Below, one piece after another: positions 52,810 through 63,982 of a stretch of 64,000 nt of DNA. Location: NCBI GenBank assembly GCA_934140155.1, contig CAKPBC010000002.1, forward strand, positions 124,001-188,000, read 5' to 3'. This DNA is from an uncultured Bacilli bacterium (GTDB lineage Bacteria; Bacillota_I; Bacilli_A; RFN20; CAG-826). Position numbers and translations under genes: made by a program. The notes below the pieces were generated by a model, which made no database searches, was not told where the DNA came from, and saw only the letters and a program-made list of their open reading frames with translations. How positions within the stretch are numbered: the stretch's first letter is position 1; each line of letters opens with the position of its first letter.

Positions 52810-54908
52810 TATTTTCTTCTCCTTTTATTTTTCTTGTTTTCTATTTTGCGTCTTGCCTGTCTTCCTACAAAACGTTTTTCACTTTTTATTTCTAAGGAAA
52901 TTTCCCCCGCATCTTTATTTGTATCAATAACTGTTACTTCAACAGTATCTCCTAAAGAATAGCGTTTTCCTTTTCTTCTTCCGGCAGCATGGAAACAATT
53001 GTCATCAACAAAATAATAATCGTTCATTGTCTCAAATGCAACCTTTCCGGAAACTCCATTATCTAATTCGACAAAAAGTCCGGAATTGTTCATACCAGTA
53101 ATATAACCTTTAAAGTCTAAACCGATAAATTGACGCATATATTCCGCGCATTTCATATCCGTAGATTCACGCTCTACCGCAATCGCGCGACGTTCTTTCA
53201 TAGAAGTATTTTCTGCAATATAATTAAGTTCTTCCATTTTTTCATAAGCATTTTGAGTATTGCCTTCAAATAAATATTTATGCAAATAACGATGAACAAT
53301 TAAATCTGGATATCTTCTAATTGGAGAAGTAAAGTGCGTATAGCATTTGCTTGCTAAACCAAAGTGTCCTTTATTATTAGTGGCATATCTTGCTTTAGCT
53401 AAACTTCTTAATAATACTTGTCCTAAAATAGTGTATTTATCCGAATATTTAGCATCATCAAGTAATCTTTGCATATCTTTAGGTTTTACACTAACTGCGT
53501 CAAAATGAGGTTTAAATCCTAATCTAGAAGCAAAAGCAATAAGGGTATTCATACGTTTAGCCGGTGGATTTTCATGAATTCGATAAATAAATGGTAAATT
53601 CATACGGAAAATAGTTTCTGCAACTTGCTCATTAGCAAGAATCATAAAGTCTTCAATTAACTTTTCTCCCGCTTTTTGTACTTTCTTTGTTAAATCAATT
53701 GCTTCTCCATCTTTATTAACAATTACTTTTAATTCTGGAATTGCTAAATCTAATTCTCCACGTTCTACTTTAATTTTACGTAATAATAACGCAATTTCAT
53801 TAAGTAATTGAATTTGTTTTTCTAATTTTGTGGTAGAAAGTCCTTTATCAATTACTTCATTTACGTAAGTATAAGTTAGTCTTTCACTAGATCTAATCAC
53901 ACTTGGTTTTATTTCTGAACCAAGAACATTACCATTTTTATCTAACTTAATTAAACACGATATTGTTAATCGATCAACATGTGGATTAAGAGAACAAATA
54001 CCATTAGAAAGCATAAATGGTAACATCGGTACGACACGATCTGCAACATAAATGGATGTGCCACGATTAAGTGCTTCTTTATCTAATTCACTATATTCTT
54101 TAACATAATTAGAAACATCAGCAATATGAACGCCTACTAAATAACCATAATCTTCTTTTGAAGCACTAACAGCGTCATCTAAGTCTTTAGCGTCTTCTCC
54201 ATCAATAGTTACAATAAATTCATTACGTAAATCTAGACGATTAACCAAATCACTTTCTTTAACTTCTAATGGAACTCTAGTTAATTCTTCATTTACTTCA
54301 TCACTAAATTCAACTGGACAATCATGTTCTAATAAAATACGCGTGATATCCACTCCTGGGGCGTTTTTATCTCCTAATTTAGAAACAACACTAACAATAA
54401 TAGAATCTTTTTCAATTTCCTCAATTTTACATTTTACAATTGCTTCATTATAGCCATCATAGTTATTAATAATAAATTTAGTTCCGTCAGTGGCAATGCC
54501 ATTAACAAGTAAATATGATGTGCCAAAGCTTTTATTTACTTCACCTACAACATATTGACGTTCTCTTTTAACTACTTTAACGACTTCAAACATTACTTCA
54601 TAACGTAAATAAACAACATCATCAAGTAAAGCATTATGAAGATATTTTTCTTCAATAATAACATCTTCATCGGTATCAGCAATATTAGCAAAAGCATAGT
54701 GATGTTTAACACTAACTATTCTAGCTTTGATAAGTCCTAAATTATATGGGGTAAGGTATGTATTATCTTCTTCGATAATATCTCCTTCCATGACTAAATT
54801 ATTGATTATGTTCATTAATTCATTTTTTCTACCATCATAAATTGAACATAAATCTCCCATCTTACAATAAGGATTATCCTTAATATAATTTATAATTTTT
54901 TCGTGCAT
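52809..54908 (-). CDS. rnr: Ribonuclease R
   Basis: 699 residues from ATG 54908, with AAAGGATG upstream. A short winged-helix N-terminus, two cold-shock domains (about 60-210), the RNB catalytic domain with IDGEDAKDLDDAV carrying the four metal-binding Asp, and a C-terminal S1 domain (FKGYITGMNNSGLFVEL) ending in a Lys/Arg-rich tail. Degrades structured RNA 3'-5'. The gene follows secG, the usual Firmicutes order; smpB, often next, is absent here. Confidence 0.95.
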   Translation of the reverse strand: MHEKIINYIKDNPYCKMGDLCSIYDGRKNELMNIINNLVMEGDIIEEDNTYLTPYNLGLIKARIVSVKHHYAFANIADTDEDVIIEEKYLHNALLDDVVYLRYEVMFEVVKVVKRERQYVVGEVNKSFGTSYLLVNGIATDGTKFIINNYDGYNEAIVKCKIEEIEKDSIIVSVVSKLGDKNAPGVDITRILLEHDCPVEFSDEVNEELTRVPLEVKESDLVNRLDLRNEFIVTIDGEDAKDLDDAVSASKEDYGYLVGVHIADVSNYVKEYSELDKEALNRGTSIYVADRVVPMLPFMLSNGICSLNPHVDRLTISCLIKLDKNGNVLGSEIKPSVIRSSERLTYTYVNEVIDKGLSTTKLEKQIQLLNEIALLLRKIKVERGELDLAIPELKVIVNKDGEAIDLTKKVQKAGEKLIEDFMILANEQVAETIFRMNLPFIYRIHENPPAKRMNTLIAFASRLGFKPHFDAVSVKPKDMQRLLDDAKYSDKYTILGQVLLRSLAKARYATNNKGHFGLASKCYTHFTSPIRRYPDLIVHRYLHKYLFEGNTQNAYEKMEELNYIAENTSMKERRAIAVERESTDMKCAEYMRQFIGLDFKGYITGMNNSGLFVELDNGVSGKVAFETMNDYYFVDDNCFHAAGRRKGKRYSLGDTVEVTVIDTNKDAGEISLEIKSEKRFVGRQARRKIENKKNKRRRK

Positions 54909-54932
54909 TTTAATCACATCCTTTCGAGCAAT

Positions 54933-54959
54933 AAAAAAGGGCAGTTAAAACCACCCTTT
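54933..54959 (-). terminator. Terminator between secG and rnr
   Basis: On the minus strand an 11-bp stem with two G-U pairs (AAAGGGTGGTT/AACTGCCCTTT, 54936-54959) is followed by a run of T. It lies 15 bases after the secG stop, so rnr may depend on partial read-through. Confidence 0.75.
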
Positions 54960-54974
54960 CAAAACATCAATTTT

Positions 54975-55226
54975 CTAGATAACGTAATCAACGATTACTG
55001 CTAAAAAGAAGAATAAAACTGCAAAAGCAAAAGTAAGAATTGAAACAACTTTTTCTGATCCTCTTTCTTTTTGCTTAGCAAAAATGTTTAATCCTCCACC
55101 TGTGATAGCACCAGATGCACCATCTGATTTACCACCTTGAAGTAATGAAAGTATAATTAATATAACGGCGACAATTAAGAATATAATGTCAAGCCAATGC
55201 ATACCATTTGAATTTGCCAAAAACAT
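54975..55226 (-). CDS. secG: Protein translocase subunit SecG
   Basis: 83 residues, ribosome binding site TTAGGAGGTAG. Two membrane helices (about 11-27 and 57-80) flank the conserved cytoplasmic segment LLQGGKSDGASGAITGGG. SecG assists SecYEG translocation. The size and loop are typical, so confidence is high despite the short length. Confidence 0.95.
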   Translation of the reverse strand: MFLANSNGMHWLDIIFLIVAVILIILSLLQGGKSDGASGAITGGGLNIFAKQKERGSEKVVSILTFAFAVLFFFLAVIVDYVI

Positions 55227-55339
55227 ATGTCTACCTCCTAAACTATTGTTTGCTTATATATATTACAACATTTTACTACGTAAAAAAACACTTTTTTGAT
55301 ATTATTTTCGGATTTTATTAAATTTATGACTAAAAATGA

Positions 55340-57376
55340 TTATTTTTTATAAATAATATTAACATTTTTGTCTTCATTAAGTTTAGAAAGAAACGGAGTA
55401 TTCGCGTTAGTAATATCCACATATTCATAATCTATCTTGTTGGTGATGTTACTTTTTAAAGCATTATCTAATTCTATTCCGACTTCACACATCATTTTAG
55501 ATGCTTGTCTACAATATTTAAACTTAATGCCAATGAATATATGTGATGTTTCTTCGCCTTTTACTTGGCACTTACTAGCAACAATTTTTCTAACAAAATC
55601 ATATTTATTAGCAATATTAAGTAATGCTTCTTTATATGAATCATTAACTTCATATGGTTCGAAATTTAGATTATTAATATTGCTAATTTTATTCATATTA
55701 TCCATATATTCTTGAAGCATTTCACTTTGAGAATTTCGAAGTTTTAAACGTTCTTCTTCTAAGCCATTACGCATATAAAACAATCCTAATTTTTCCACTA
55801 CTTCATCAATGGCGGTTTTATTAAGCGTCATTACTTTTTTATATAATTCGATGCATTTATCATCATTATAATAATTATAAATATTCGCTAAATTAAGAAT
55901 GGCAGAAACATTATCATTAACTTTTGTGATATATAGCTCATAACATTCTTTTGCTTTAGTTATTTCATAAGTTTCTAAATAAGCATTAGCTAATACACCT
56001 AAGTCATTTTCTGATAATTCTTCGATGTTATTTTCTTTCCATTTATCAATTAATTTTTTGGATTCTTCAATAGATTTCTTAGCGTTTTCTAACCATAATC
56101 TATTTTTATTTAATAATTCTTTATTAAGTTCATCTTCTAATTTTATAACTTCTTTGTAATAGTCATTAGATTTATCAAAATCAAAACTAATTTCATATTC
56201 TTTAACATTCAATGCTTCCATGCGTTGCTTTAAGTTAGGATGAGTAGGAAGTCGTTCTATTAATGCAACATTTAAAAATTTATGGTAATTGTCATTAAAT
56301 TCGTTAAATTCTTTGATAAATTTATCACTAACAACTTTAGTATAGTTAAAATCATCTACGTTATCCAAATTACTTATCATGAAACTAAAGTGTGGTATTT
56401 CATAAAAATAATGAATAGCTGATATCTTGCTATTAGCATTGATAAAGTTTTGTTCATCATGAAACTCTTTTAAATAGTTATCCGATGCTTCTTCTTTTTT
56501 ATATTGAATAGCACGATTATAAACTTCTAAATCAAGTCGATATTGTAAGACAAAATACATAGAAAACATTTCTACAACAAAAGAATAAGCAAATTTTGGA
56601 GATATTAAAATTTCCATCTTGCTACTAGTATTTACAATTTTCTTTGATAAAAGAATATCATTATTTTTGCAGTGTCCAATCTCATGATATATAGTGGCTT
56701 TGAATTCTTCTTTTGATAACAAAGACATTAATGTTGGATCTAACATAATAACAATAACATTGCCTTTTAAAAGAACGCCAAAATTTAATTGATCAGTCAA
56801 AATGATAACATACTTAGATTTATACTTTAAATCATTCATTACATCATCGACAATTTTATGAATTTCTGGGTATTCTTCTTTTTTTAATGGCTCTAAAGAT
56901 ATATCATCTAAATTAGTGGAATATGTTAAAGCGTAAGTTAAATGTGTTAATGTCATTAGTTCTATAGCTAAACATATAAAGGAAAAGCCATTGATAGCTT
57001 CTTTATTTAAAAACATAATTCTAATTAAACATAGTCCACCTAATAAACTAACTATAAAAAGGAAAATAATTTCAATTAAAACAATTTTAATATTTTTATT
57101 TATTTTCTTTTTTTGAATATCAACAATATTTTTATCGTCCACCAACTTAGAAAATTCATCCATTGTATCTTTGATGTTATTTTTATATTTGCGTTTCAGC
57201 TTTGAAGATAAAATAACACCTATAATAACTCCAATAAACATTAACACAATTGCGGTAATTGCAATACTTAAAGCAATAGTTTCATTTAATGGAATAAAAT
57301 ATCCAAATACTATAAAAAGTCCTAAGTAAATAATTGCGTATGATAATACTAATCCTATTCTTAATGCTTTTTTCAT
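55340..57376 (-). CDS. M48-like membrane metalloprotease with C-terminal repeat domain
   Basis: 678 residues, ribosome binding site TAGGAGG. Two N-terminal helices (about 7-28, 36-55), two more (about 95-120, 126-148), then the zinc site IYHEIGHCKNND (HExxH). A hydrophobic region follows (about 255-275) and the remaining half is helical and charged, with a TPR-like stretch (AYLETYEITKAKECYELYI). This is the M48/HtpX-like plan, but the C-terminal 350 residues are unlike standard HtpX. It ends with no clear terminator before 55226. Confidence 0.78.
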   Translation of the reverse strand: MKKALRIGLVLSYAIIYLGLFIVFGYFIPLNETIALSIAITAIVLMFIGVIIGVILSSKLKRKYKNNIKDTMDEFSKLVDDKNIVDIQKKKINKNIKIVLIEIIFLFIVSLLGGLCLIRIMFLNKEAINGFSFICLAIELMTLTHLTYALTYSTNLDDISLEPLKKEEYPEIHKIVDDVMNDLKYKSKYVIILTDQLNFGVLLKGNVIVIMLDPTLMSLLSKEEFKATIYHEIGHCKNNDILLSKKIVNTSSKMEILISPKFAYSFVVEMFSMYFVLQYRLDLEVYNRAIQYKKEEASDNYLKEFHDEQNFINANSKISAIHYFYEIPHFSFMISNLDNVDDFNYTKVVSDKFIKEFNEFNDNYHKFLNVALIERLPTHPNLKQRMEALNVKEYEISFDFDKSNDYYKEVIKLEDELNKELLNKNRLWLENAKKSIEESKKLIDKWKENNIEELSENDLGVLANAYLETYEITKAKECYELYITKVNDNVSAILNLANIYNYYNDDKCIELYKKVMTLNKTAIDEVVEKLGLFYMRNGLEEERLKLRNSQSEMLQEYMDNMNKISNINNLNFEPYEVNDSYKEALLNIANKYDFVRKIVASKCQVKGEETSHIFIGIKFKYCRQASKMMCEVGIELDNALKSNITNKIDYEYVDITNANTPFLSKLNEDKNVNIIYKK

Positions 57377-57384
57377 AAGTCCTC

Positions 57385-58566
57385 CTAGTGATCTATTTTA
57401 ATAACGGCAATAAAACGTTTGTCTTCTAACTTGATTGCTTCTTTTAACTTGTTAACATATTCTTTTTCATATTTTGTATATTCATAAGGAATAACTAAAT
57501 CAAAAATAACATTAATACGATTTTCTCCATTAGTAATTCTTAAATCATGGAAACTTAATTTATCATTCATTTCCGTAATTGTTTTATGAATAATACTCCT
57601 TAAATCATTAACAATAGGGTCATCAATACTAATTGGATCCATATGTAAAACAAGCGGAATTTGTAACTCTTTCATCGCTCTTACTTCTAATTCATCGATC
57701 ATTTCATGTGCGGCTACGATATTATCTTTATCAGATACTTCAACATGTGCGGAAGCCATCATTCTTCCTGGTCCATAATCATGAATTATTAAATCATGGG
57801 TTCCATACACACCTTTTCCTGAGCAAATAAGTTTATCTAATTTATCGACAATTTCTGGATCAGCGGGTTTTCCTAATAAATCACTAATTGTTTCAATAGT
57901 CATTTTTAATCCATTAATAGCAATAATTAAACCCACTATAATAGATAAAACACTATCTAAAGGAAATGTTTTTAACCACAAAGCCCCAATTATTGTAGTA
58001 ACAATAATAACCAAAGAAGTAATAACATCGGAAATACTATCAATCGCCGCGGCTTTTAAAACTGGTGAATTTATTTTCTTACTTAAATACATATTATAAG
58101 AAAACATCCATACTTTTATTAAAACTGAAGCAAATAAAATACCTATCAAAATCCAATCTAAATTATAATTAACAGTTTCTTCTCCTTTAAAAACTTTTAT
58201 TAAAGTAGTTGTGGAAGTCATAACAATTTGTAAACCCATAAATATAATCAAAAATGAAACTATTAATGAGGCAATATACTCTAATCTACCATGACCAAAA
58301 GGATGATCTTTATCTGGTTTTTTGCTTGATAATTTTGCACTTATTGTACTTACTAAATTAGATCCCATATCTGATAAGTTATTAAAAGCATCAGAAATAA
58401 TAGAACTAGACATAACTATCGTTCCAATTATAATTTTTATAACAAATAAAATAATATTACAAATTATTCCTAATATTCCACCTAAAACTCCGTATCTTTC
58501 ACGTACTTTAGGATCACTAGTATTTTCATAATTTTTAATACATTTTCGCACTAAAAGTTTAATCAT
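57385..58566 (-). CDS. Cation diffusion facilitator (CDF) transporter
   Basis: 393 residues, ribosome binding site CAGGTGAG. Six helices in the first 210 residues; helix 2 carries SDAFNNLSDMGSNL and helix 5 AAAIDSISDVITS, giving the D-x3-D metal sites, and DHPFGHGRLEYIA is the family motif. The C-terminal cytoplasmic metal-sensing domain extends to 393, longer than usual, apparently with a duplicated ferredoxin-like fold. Likely exports Mn, Zn or Fe. Confidence 0.92.
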   Translation of the reverse strand: MIKLLVRKCIKNYENTSDPKVRERYGVLGGILGIICNIILFVIKIIIGTIVMSSSIISDAFNNLSDMGSNLVSTISAKLSSKKPDKDHPFGHGRLEYIASLIVSFLIIFMGLQIVMTSTTTLIKVFKGEETVNYNLDWILIGILFASVLIKVWMFSYNMYLSKKINSPVLKAAAIDSISDVITSLVIIVTTIIGALWLKTFPLDSVLSIIVGLIIAINGLKMTIETISDLLGKPADPEIVDKLDKLICSGKGVYGTHDLIIHDYGPGRMMASAHVEVSDKDNIVAAHEMIDELEVRAMKELQIPLVLHMDPISIDDPIVNDLRSIIHKTITEMNDKLSFHDLRITNGENRINVIFDLVIPYEYTKYEKEYVNKLKEAIKLEDKRFIAVIKIDH

Positions 58567-58580
58567 TGTTTCTCACCTGC

Positions 58581-60554
58581 TTATAATTCCGCTTTTAACT
58601 CTAAAACAATATCACGAATTTCAGCTGCTTTTTCAAAATCAAGGTTTTTAGCGGCTTCACGCATTTGTTTTTCTAAGTCACGGATTTCCATCTCAAGTTG
58701 TTTTTTAGATTTCTTGCCTTTACTTGCCAATGCATTAATATTCTCGACATCTTGATTTTTAATAGGCATATGAATTTCTTTTTTAATGGTGGTTGGAATA
58801 ATACCATTTTCTTCGTTATAAGCATTTTGAATTGTTCTTCTTCGATTTGTTTCGTCAATTGCGTAACGCATCGAATCTGTAATCTTATCCGCATACATTA
58901 TAACTAGTCCATTTGCGTTTCTTGCTGCTCGACCAATAACTTGAATTAATGAACGATTAGAACGTAAGAATCCTTCCTTATCAGCATCTAAAATCGCCAC
59001 TAAAGATACTTCTGGAATATCTAGTCCTTCTCTTAATAAGTTAATACCCACTAAAACATCATACTTACCTTTACGCAGTTCATAAATGATTTGTGTTCTT
59101 TCTAATGTTTTAGTTTCATTATGAAGATAAGCTACTTTTAAATCACAATTTTTTAAGTAAGCTGTTAAATCTTCCGCCATTTTGATTGTTAAAGTAACAA
59201 TCATTACTTTTTCTTTATTTTCAATACGTTTTCTAATCTCATCTACTAAATCATCAATTTGTCCTCTTGTTGGACGCACTTCAATACGTGGATCTAGTAA
59301 TCCAGTAGGACGAATTACTTGCTCAATAACTTCGTGATTTACGCGATTAAGTTCATAATCACCTGGTGTAGCCGAATCACATATTACTTGTGGCATTAAT
59401 GCTTCGAATTCTTCAAATTTAAGCGGTCTATTATCTAACGCTGATGGCAAACGAAAACCATATTCTACCAGTGTTTCTTTACGTGATCTATCGCCATTAT
59501 ACATACCTCTAATTTGTGGGAGTGTAACGTGCGATTCATCCACTACTAATAAGAAATCTTTTGGAAAATAATCTAATAATGTAAATGGTCTTTCTCCTGG
59601 TTTTCTTCCATCAATATGGCGAGAATAGTTTTCAATACCTGGACATATACCAAATTCCATTAATGATTCCATATCTTGACGAGTACGCATTTCAATACGT
59701 TGTGCCTCAAGTAATTTATTGTTATCTTGGAAATATTTAATACGTTCAATCATTTCATCAGCAATATGGGGAATAGCTTCATTAATTCTTCTACGACTTG
59801 ATGCATGACCATACGCTGGGAAAATAGGATATGTGGAATAAGTGTGCATAACTTCTCCAGTAAGTGTTTCTACTTTCGAAATTGCTTCAATTTCATCATC
59901 AAACATATCAATTTTAATATAAAATGAGTCATTAGATGCTGGTGCAATATTTATAATATCGCCCTTTACTTGGAATGATCCTGGCACTAATTCATAGTTG
60001 TTTCTTTTATATTGTCCTTCTATTAATGACTTAAATAATTTATTACGATCAATTACATCACCAACACGCAAACTAAAAGAAAGGTTACGATATTCATCTG
60101 GATCAGTTAAGCCATAAATAGAGGCTACAGAGGCCACAACAATCGTATCACTTCTTTCTAACACGGAGTTAATTGCGGATGTTCTTAACATTTCGATTTC
60201 TTCGTTCATTACCGCATTTTTATCAATATAAGTATCAGATTTAGGAATATAAGCTTCTGGTTGATAAAAATCAAAGTTTGATACAAAGTATTCCACACGA
60301 TTATGTGGAAATAATTCTTTAAACTCTGCGTATAGTTGTCCCGCTAAAGTCTTGTTATGGACTAAAACAAGCGTTGGTTTATTAGTTTTAGCAATAACAT
60401 TAGAAATTGTAAAAGTTTTTCCAGTTCCGGTAGCGCCTAATAAAACCTGCATCTTTTTTCCTTCTTTTATACCATTAACAAGTTTTTCAATTGCTTGCGG
60501 TTGATCGCCTGTTGGTGAATATTTTGATATTAATTCAAATTTACGATATTCCAT
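58581..60554 (-). CDS. uvrB: Excinuclease ABC subunit B
   Basis: 657 residues. DNA-damage-verifying helicase of nucleotide excision repair. Walker [11 protein letters not shown], beta-hairpin region [23 protein letters not shown]-like box [11 protein letters not shown], motif [11 protein letters not shown], and the C-terminal UVR motif binding UvrC ([22 protein letters not shown]). GGAGAAT upstream; 1 base after ctpA. uvrA and uvrC are not in the window. Confidence 0.97.
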   Translation of the reverse strand: MEYRKFELISKYSPTGDQPQAIEKLVNGIKEGKKMQVLLGATGTGKTFTISNVIAKTNKPTLVLVHNKTLAGQLYAEFKELFPHNRVEYFVSNFDFYQPEAYIPKSDTYIDKNAVMNEEIEMLRTSAINSVLERSDTIVVASVASIYGLTDPDEYRNLSFSLRVGDVIDRNKLFKSLIEGQYKRNNYELVPGSFQVKGDIINIAPASNDSFYIKIDMFDDEIEAISKVETLTGEVMHTYSTYPIFPAYGHASSRRRINEAIPHIADEMIERIKYFQDNNKLLEAQRIEMRTRQDMESLMEFGICPGIENYSRHIDGRKPGERPFTLLDYFPKDFLLVVDESHVTLPQIRGMYNGDRSRKETLVEYGFRLPSALDNRPLKFEEFEALMPQVICDSATPGDYELNRVNHEVIEQVIRPTGLLDPRIEVRPTRGQIDDLVDEIRKRIENKEKVMIVTLTIKMAEDLTAYLKNCDLKVAYLHNETKTLERTQIIYELRKGKYDVLVGINLLREGLDIPEVSLVAILDADKEGFLRSNRSLIQVIGRAARNANGLVIMYADKITDSMRYAIDETNRRRTIQNAYNEENGIIPTTIKKEIHMPIKNQDVENINALASKGKKSKKQLEMEIRDLEKQMREAAKNLDFEKAAEIRDIVLELKAEL

Positions 60555-60555
60555 T

Positions 60556-61938
60556 TTAATTCTCCAAAGCTTGCTTATGAGCTTTTTGCTCGTTATTCAC
60601 ATAAACGTCGTAAGCTTTTTGTTGAAGTAATCTTCCAATATGATATGTGAATTCTTGTTCGCTTAATCCTTGACTACTTAAAAAAGCATTTAATGCTTCA
60701 TTATAATCAGTGTAGCTAGTATTTAAAACACAATTAATTTGTTCAATAATTTTTTCTTTCACATCTTTGGTTACAAATCCTGTTTCACCATAATAAGCAT
60801 ACATATTTTTATAGTTTCCATTGTCCACTGTCGGTTCTATTCCTTTTCCATGAATTGAATAACCATTCGGGGAATAAGTCTCGGCAAAAGTATATCTTAA
60901 AACTGAACCATCTTTGTTAGTTTTAACATTTTGCATAATACCTTTACCATATGATGTTGAGCCAAGAACTTCAACTTGTGATTCTGGTAAATTGTCTTTT
61001 AAAGCCAAAATAAATAATTCTGATGCCGAAGCTGTTCCTTCATTTTGAATCAAATTAATTTTTTTGATGTTATCATAAATAGGATTAACATTATTTTTAT
61101 ATGTTCTTTTTTGTCCATTTGCCAATTTAATACTCATAATTGTACTATTTTTAGGTATAAATAAACTTGATAAGTTTATAGCTAAGTCAACATAACCTCC
61201 GCCATTATTTCTTAAATCTATTGATAAGCGATCAATAGTGCCATATTTTTCTAATACTTTATCTAAATCTTCTTTTACATCACTCACTAAATAACGATCT
61301 AAAAAATTATTAATTTTCATATCAACAACAACTTCTTCTTTATCATTTTTAAAAGCATTGTATTGTGTGGCATATTGTGTATAGTTTGCTTTTGTAATAT
61401 CAATTTTACCTTTAGATTCTATTTCTAATGATATTTTATCATCGTCATTGCTAGTAATTAGAGTCGTACTTTCTCCAATACTTAAATCTTTAAATTTTAC
61501 TAATTCATTGGTACTACTATCATACACTCCTACAATAACATCACCAACTTCTAGTCCAGCCTCTTTTGCAGGGCATTTATCATAAACCATACTAATAATA
61601 CGATTCCCGCCATAATAAGTGTGTGCAAATCCTGCTCCTTTAGTTACAATTCCTAATCCTTGTTCTTCAATAGAACTTGTATAAAAAGTGTATGGGTCTT
61701 TATTAGAATTAAGTCCAGCAATCGCTAAATCACTCAAATATTCATCTAAATTATCATAATCAGATTTATATAGCCATTCATCTTTCATGGTATAAAACAT
61801 ATTCACTATTTTTTGAATATATGGATTATCATATTTAGCATAAGAAATTTTAACACAAACTCCGCCTAAAATGGTTCCAACTAATAATGCACCACAAACC
61901 ATTAAAGCGGTATTTGTTTTTTTATTTTTTTGATTCAT
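60556..61938 (-). CDS. ctpA: Carboxyl-terminal processing protease (S41)
   Basis: 460 residues. One N-terminal membrane helix (about 12-32) anchors an extracytoplasmic protease: PDZ domain at about 85-165 ([28 protein letters not shown]) and catalytic domain with Ser in [16 protein letters not shown] and Lys in [12 protein letters not shown]-terminal peptidoglycan-binding-like helix bundle may follow. Ribosome binding site AAAAGGAG; overlaps the yitT 3' end. Confidence 0.93.
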   Translation of the reverse strand: MNQKNKKTNTALMVCGALLVGTILGGVCVKISYAKYDNPYIQKIVNMFYTMKDEWLYKSDYDNLDEYLSDLAIAGLNSNKDPYTFYTSSIEEQGLGIVTKGAGFAHTYYGGNRIISMVYDKCPAKEAGLEVGDVIVGVYDSSTNELVKFKDLSIGESTTLITSNDDDKISLEIESKGKIDITKANYTQYATQYNAFKNDKEEVVVDMKINNFLDRYLVSDVKEDLDKVLEKYGTIDRLSIDLRNNGGGYVDLAINLSSLFIPKNSTIMSIKLANGQKRTYKNNVNPIYDNIKKINLIQNEGTASASELFILALKDNLPESQVEVLGSTSYGKGIMQNVKTNKDGSVLRYTFAETYSPNGYSIHGKGIEPTVDNGNYKNMYAYYGETGFVTKDVKEKIIEQINCVLNTSYTDYNEALNAFLSSQGLSEQEFTYHIGRLLQQKAYDVYVNNEQKAHKQALEN

Positions 61939-62881
61939 TACTGCTATCTCCTTTTAATTGTTTCTTTTTTGGTAAATTTTGAAAACCTTCACCATTTACT
62001 TCTCTAGCGCTACTGACGATAACAAAAGCACTTTGATCGATTTCTGATATTTTATCAATTAATAGTGAGTATTGGTCACGAGAAATTGCAGCTTGAATCA
62101 TACGATAATCTTCAAATTTATAACCGCCTTGAACATTTACAATCGTAGAGCCACGTTCAAGATTTATAATGATATAGTCATTAATCGCTTTCCATTCTTT
62201 AGAAATTATATCAACGACATAACAATTATTTTTCCTAGCAAATACAAATTCTAAGGATGCCGAACAACAAATAGAAGATAGTACACAAATTAAGAAATAA
62301 ACAAAATCTTGTTTAACAAAAATAAAGCCCAGTAAAACAATAGTTCCGTCAATAATAAACATCCAAATTGATACTTTTGTTCTAGTAATTTTAGAAATTA
62401 AAACTGCAAATACATCAACGCCTCCCGTTGATCCACCAGCGGACATACATATTCCAATTCCTATTCCGCTTATAACTCCACCAAAAAGTCCTGCCAATAA
62501 CAAATTTAAATCATTCATTTCATTAAAATGAAGAAATGGTAATAAATTATTGTTCATAAGTGCACTTATTGCTGGATAAATTAAAGTATAAAATCCCGCT
62601 GATAAAAGCGTTTGAGCAGCAAATGTTTTACCAATAAAAATAGACCCTACTAAAAAACACAATATATTCAAAACAACAACTGTAATACTGACAGTGTATT
62701 GAGATGGCAAAAACTTATTAATAATATTACCGATAGATGCTAATCCACCTGTTACTAGTGAGCATTGTTCGATGAACAACACTTGTCCGATAGCTAAAAT
62801 CAATGTTCCCATAATAATTTGTAACGAATTTCTTACAAGAGACATTTTTTCTTTTTTTGTCATTAATGCTAGTTTTTTCAT
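61922..62881 (-). CDS. YitT-family membrane protein
   Basis: 319 residues with five or six helices in the first 210 residues (IIMGTLILAIGQVLFIEQC, GLFGGVISGIGIGICMSAGGSTGG) and a C-terminal DUF2179 domain (about 225-300; YVVDIISKEWKAINDYIIINL). Family role unclear. Start ATG overlaps the prfB stop (ATGA), and GGAGG lies upstream. Confidence 0.9.
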   Translation of the reverse strand: MKKLALMTKKEKMSLVRNSLQIIMGTLILAIGQVLFIEQCSLVTGGLASIGNIINKFLPSQYTVSITVVVLNILCFLVGSIFIGKTFAAQTLLSAGFYTLIYPAISALMNNNLLPFLHFNEMNDLNLLLAGLFGGVISGIGIGICMSAGGSTGGVDVFAVLISKITRTKVSIWMFIIDGTIVLLGFIFVKQDFVYFLICVLSSICCSASLEFVFARKNNCYVVDIISKEWKAINDYIIINLERGSTIVNVQGGYKFEDYRMIQAAISRDQYSLLIDKISEIDQSAFVIVSSAREVNGEGFQNLPKKKQLKGDSSNESKK

Positions 62882-63982
62882 TGTTTTTTAGCCTCCATTT
62901 CTAGATAGGCTTCGATAAATCCATCAATTTGCCCATCCATAACTTTGCTCACATCTCCCTCTTGATAGTTTGTTCTTAAGTCTTTAACCATTGTATAAGG
63001 GCAAAATACATAAGAACGAATTTGTGAACCCCACTCAATATTTTTTTGTTCTCCGCGAAGTTTATTTAATTCTTTTTGTTTTTCTTGTAATTGTAATTGA
63101 TAAAGTTTAGCTCTTAGCATATTCATAGCCATTTCCTTATTTGATAACTGTGAACGATCGACTTGGCAAGACACAATTATCCCTGTCGGAATATGGGTAA
63201 TACGTACCGCAGATTCGGTTTTATTAACATTTTGTCCACCTGCACCTTGAGAACGATATGTATCAATTTTTAAATCCTTATCAAGTATTTCGACATCATT
63301 GTTATCAGTAATCTCTGGCATAACCTCTACAGAAGCAAATGAAGTATGACGACGTCCAGAAGCATCAAATGGTGATATTCTTACTAAACGATGTACTCCA
63401 CTTTCGCCTTTTAACATACCATAAGCATTCTTTCCTTTTATCATTAAGGAAGCAGATTTTAATCCTGCTTCTTCACCTGGTTGATAATCAAGAATTTGCA
63501 TTTTGAAATGTTTTTGTTCTGCCCATCTAATGTACATACGATAAAGCATTTCTGCCCAATCTTGGCTTTCCGTTCCACCCGCTCCAGGATGAAAATCTAA
63601 AATAGCGTTATTTCCGTCAAATTCACCAGAAAAAAGCACCATCATATTTAGATTGTGCATTTTTTTCTTTAAATTTTCAAATTCTATATTTGTTTCGTTA
63701 AGTAATGATTCATCCATATCACATAATTCAATTAAATCTTTTACACCATTAATTGAATTAGAAATATCATTATAAAAATCAATCTTTTCTTTATATTCGC
63801 TTAGTTCTTGCATTATACTTGTTGCTTGTTTTTGGTCGTCCCAAAAACCATCAACAGTCATTTGATTTTCAATATCTTGAACTTTTTTTAAAAGTGTATT
63901 AATGTCAAAGAGAGTCACCCAACTTATTAAATTGTTGGGTGACTTTTTGTAAGTCATTTTTCAATGCTACTAAGTCTAGCAT
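62878..63982 (-). CDS. prfB: Peptide chain release factor 2, programmed +1 frameshift
   Basis: Frame 0 runs from ATG 63982 (preceded by AAGGAG) for 25 codons to CTT TGA; a +1 shift at CTTTGAC skips the T at 63907 and continues with GAC from 63906 (D-I-N-T-L) to the stop at 62878, about 367 residues. The shift motif matches the autoregulatory RF2 site, where low RF2 allows the shift at UGA. Catalytic GGQ lies in SQGAGGQNVNKTES and the UGA/UAA-recognition SPF in RISPFDASGRR. UGA must therefore be a stop codon. Heads the prfB-yitT-ctpA-uvrB run. Confidence 0.96.
63904..63910 (-). other. prfB +1 frameshift site CTTTGAC
   Basis: CTT (63908-63910), TGA (63905-63907) and GAC after the shift (63904-63906) reproduce the classical RF2 slippery codon. 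A GGGTGA 4 bases upstream (about 63915-63920) may serve as the stimulatory internal Shine-Dalgarno. Confidence 0.93.

Noticed and set aside
63907..63957. prfB starting inside the frame at 63957
   Set aside because: That frame has no start signal; the real start at 63982 with AAGGAG reaches it by the CTTTGAC frameshift.
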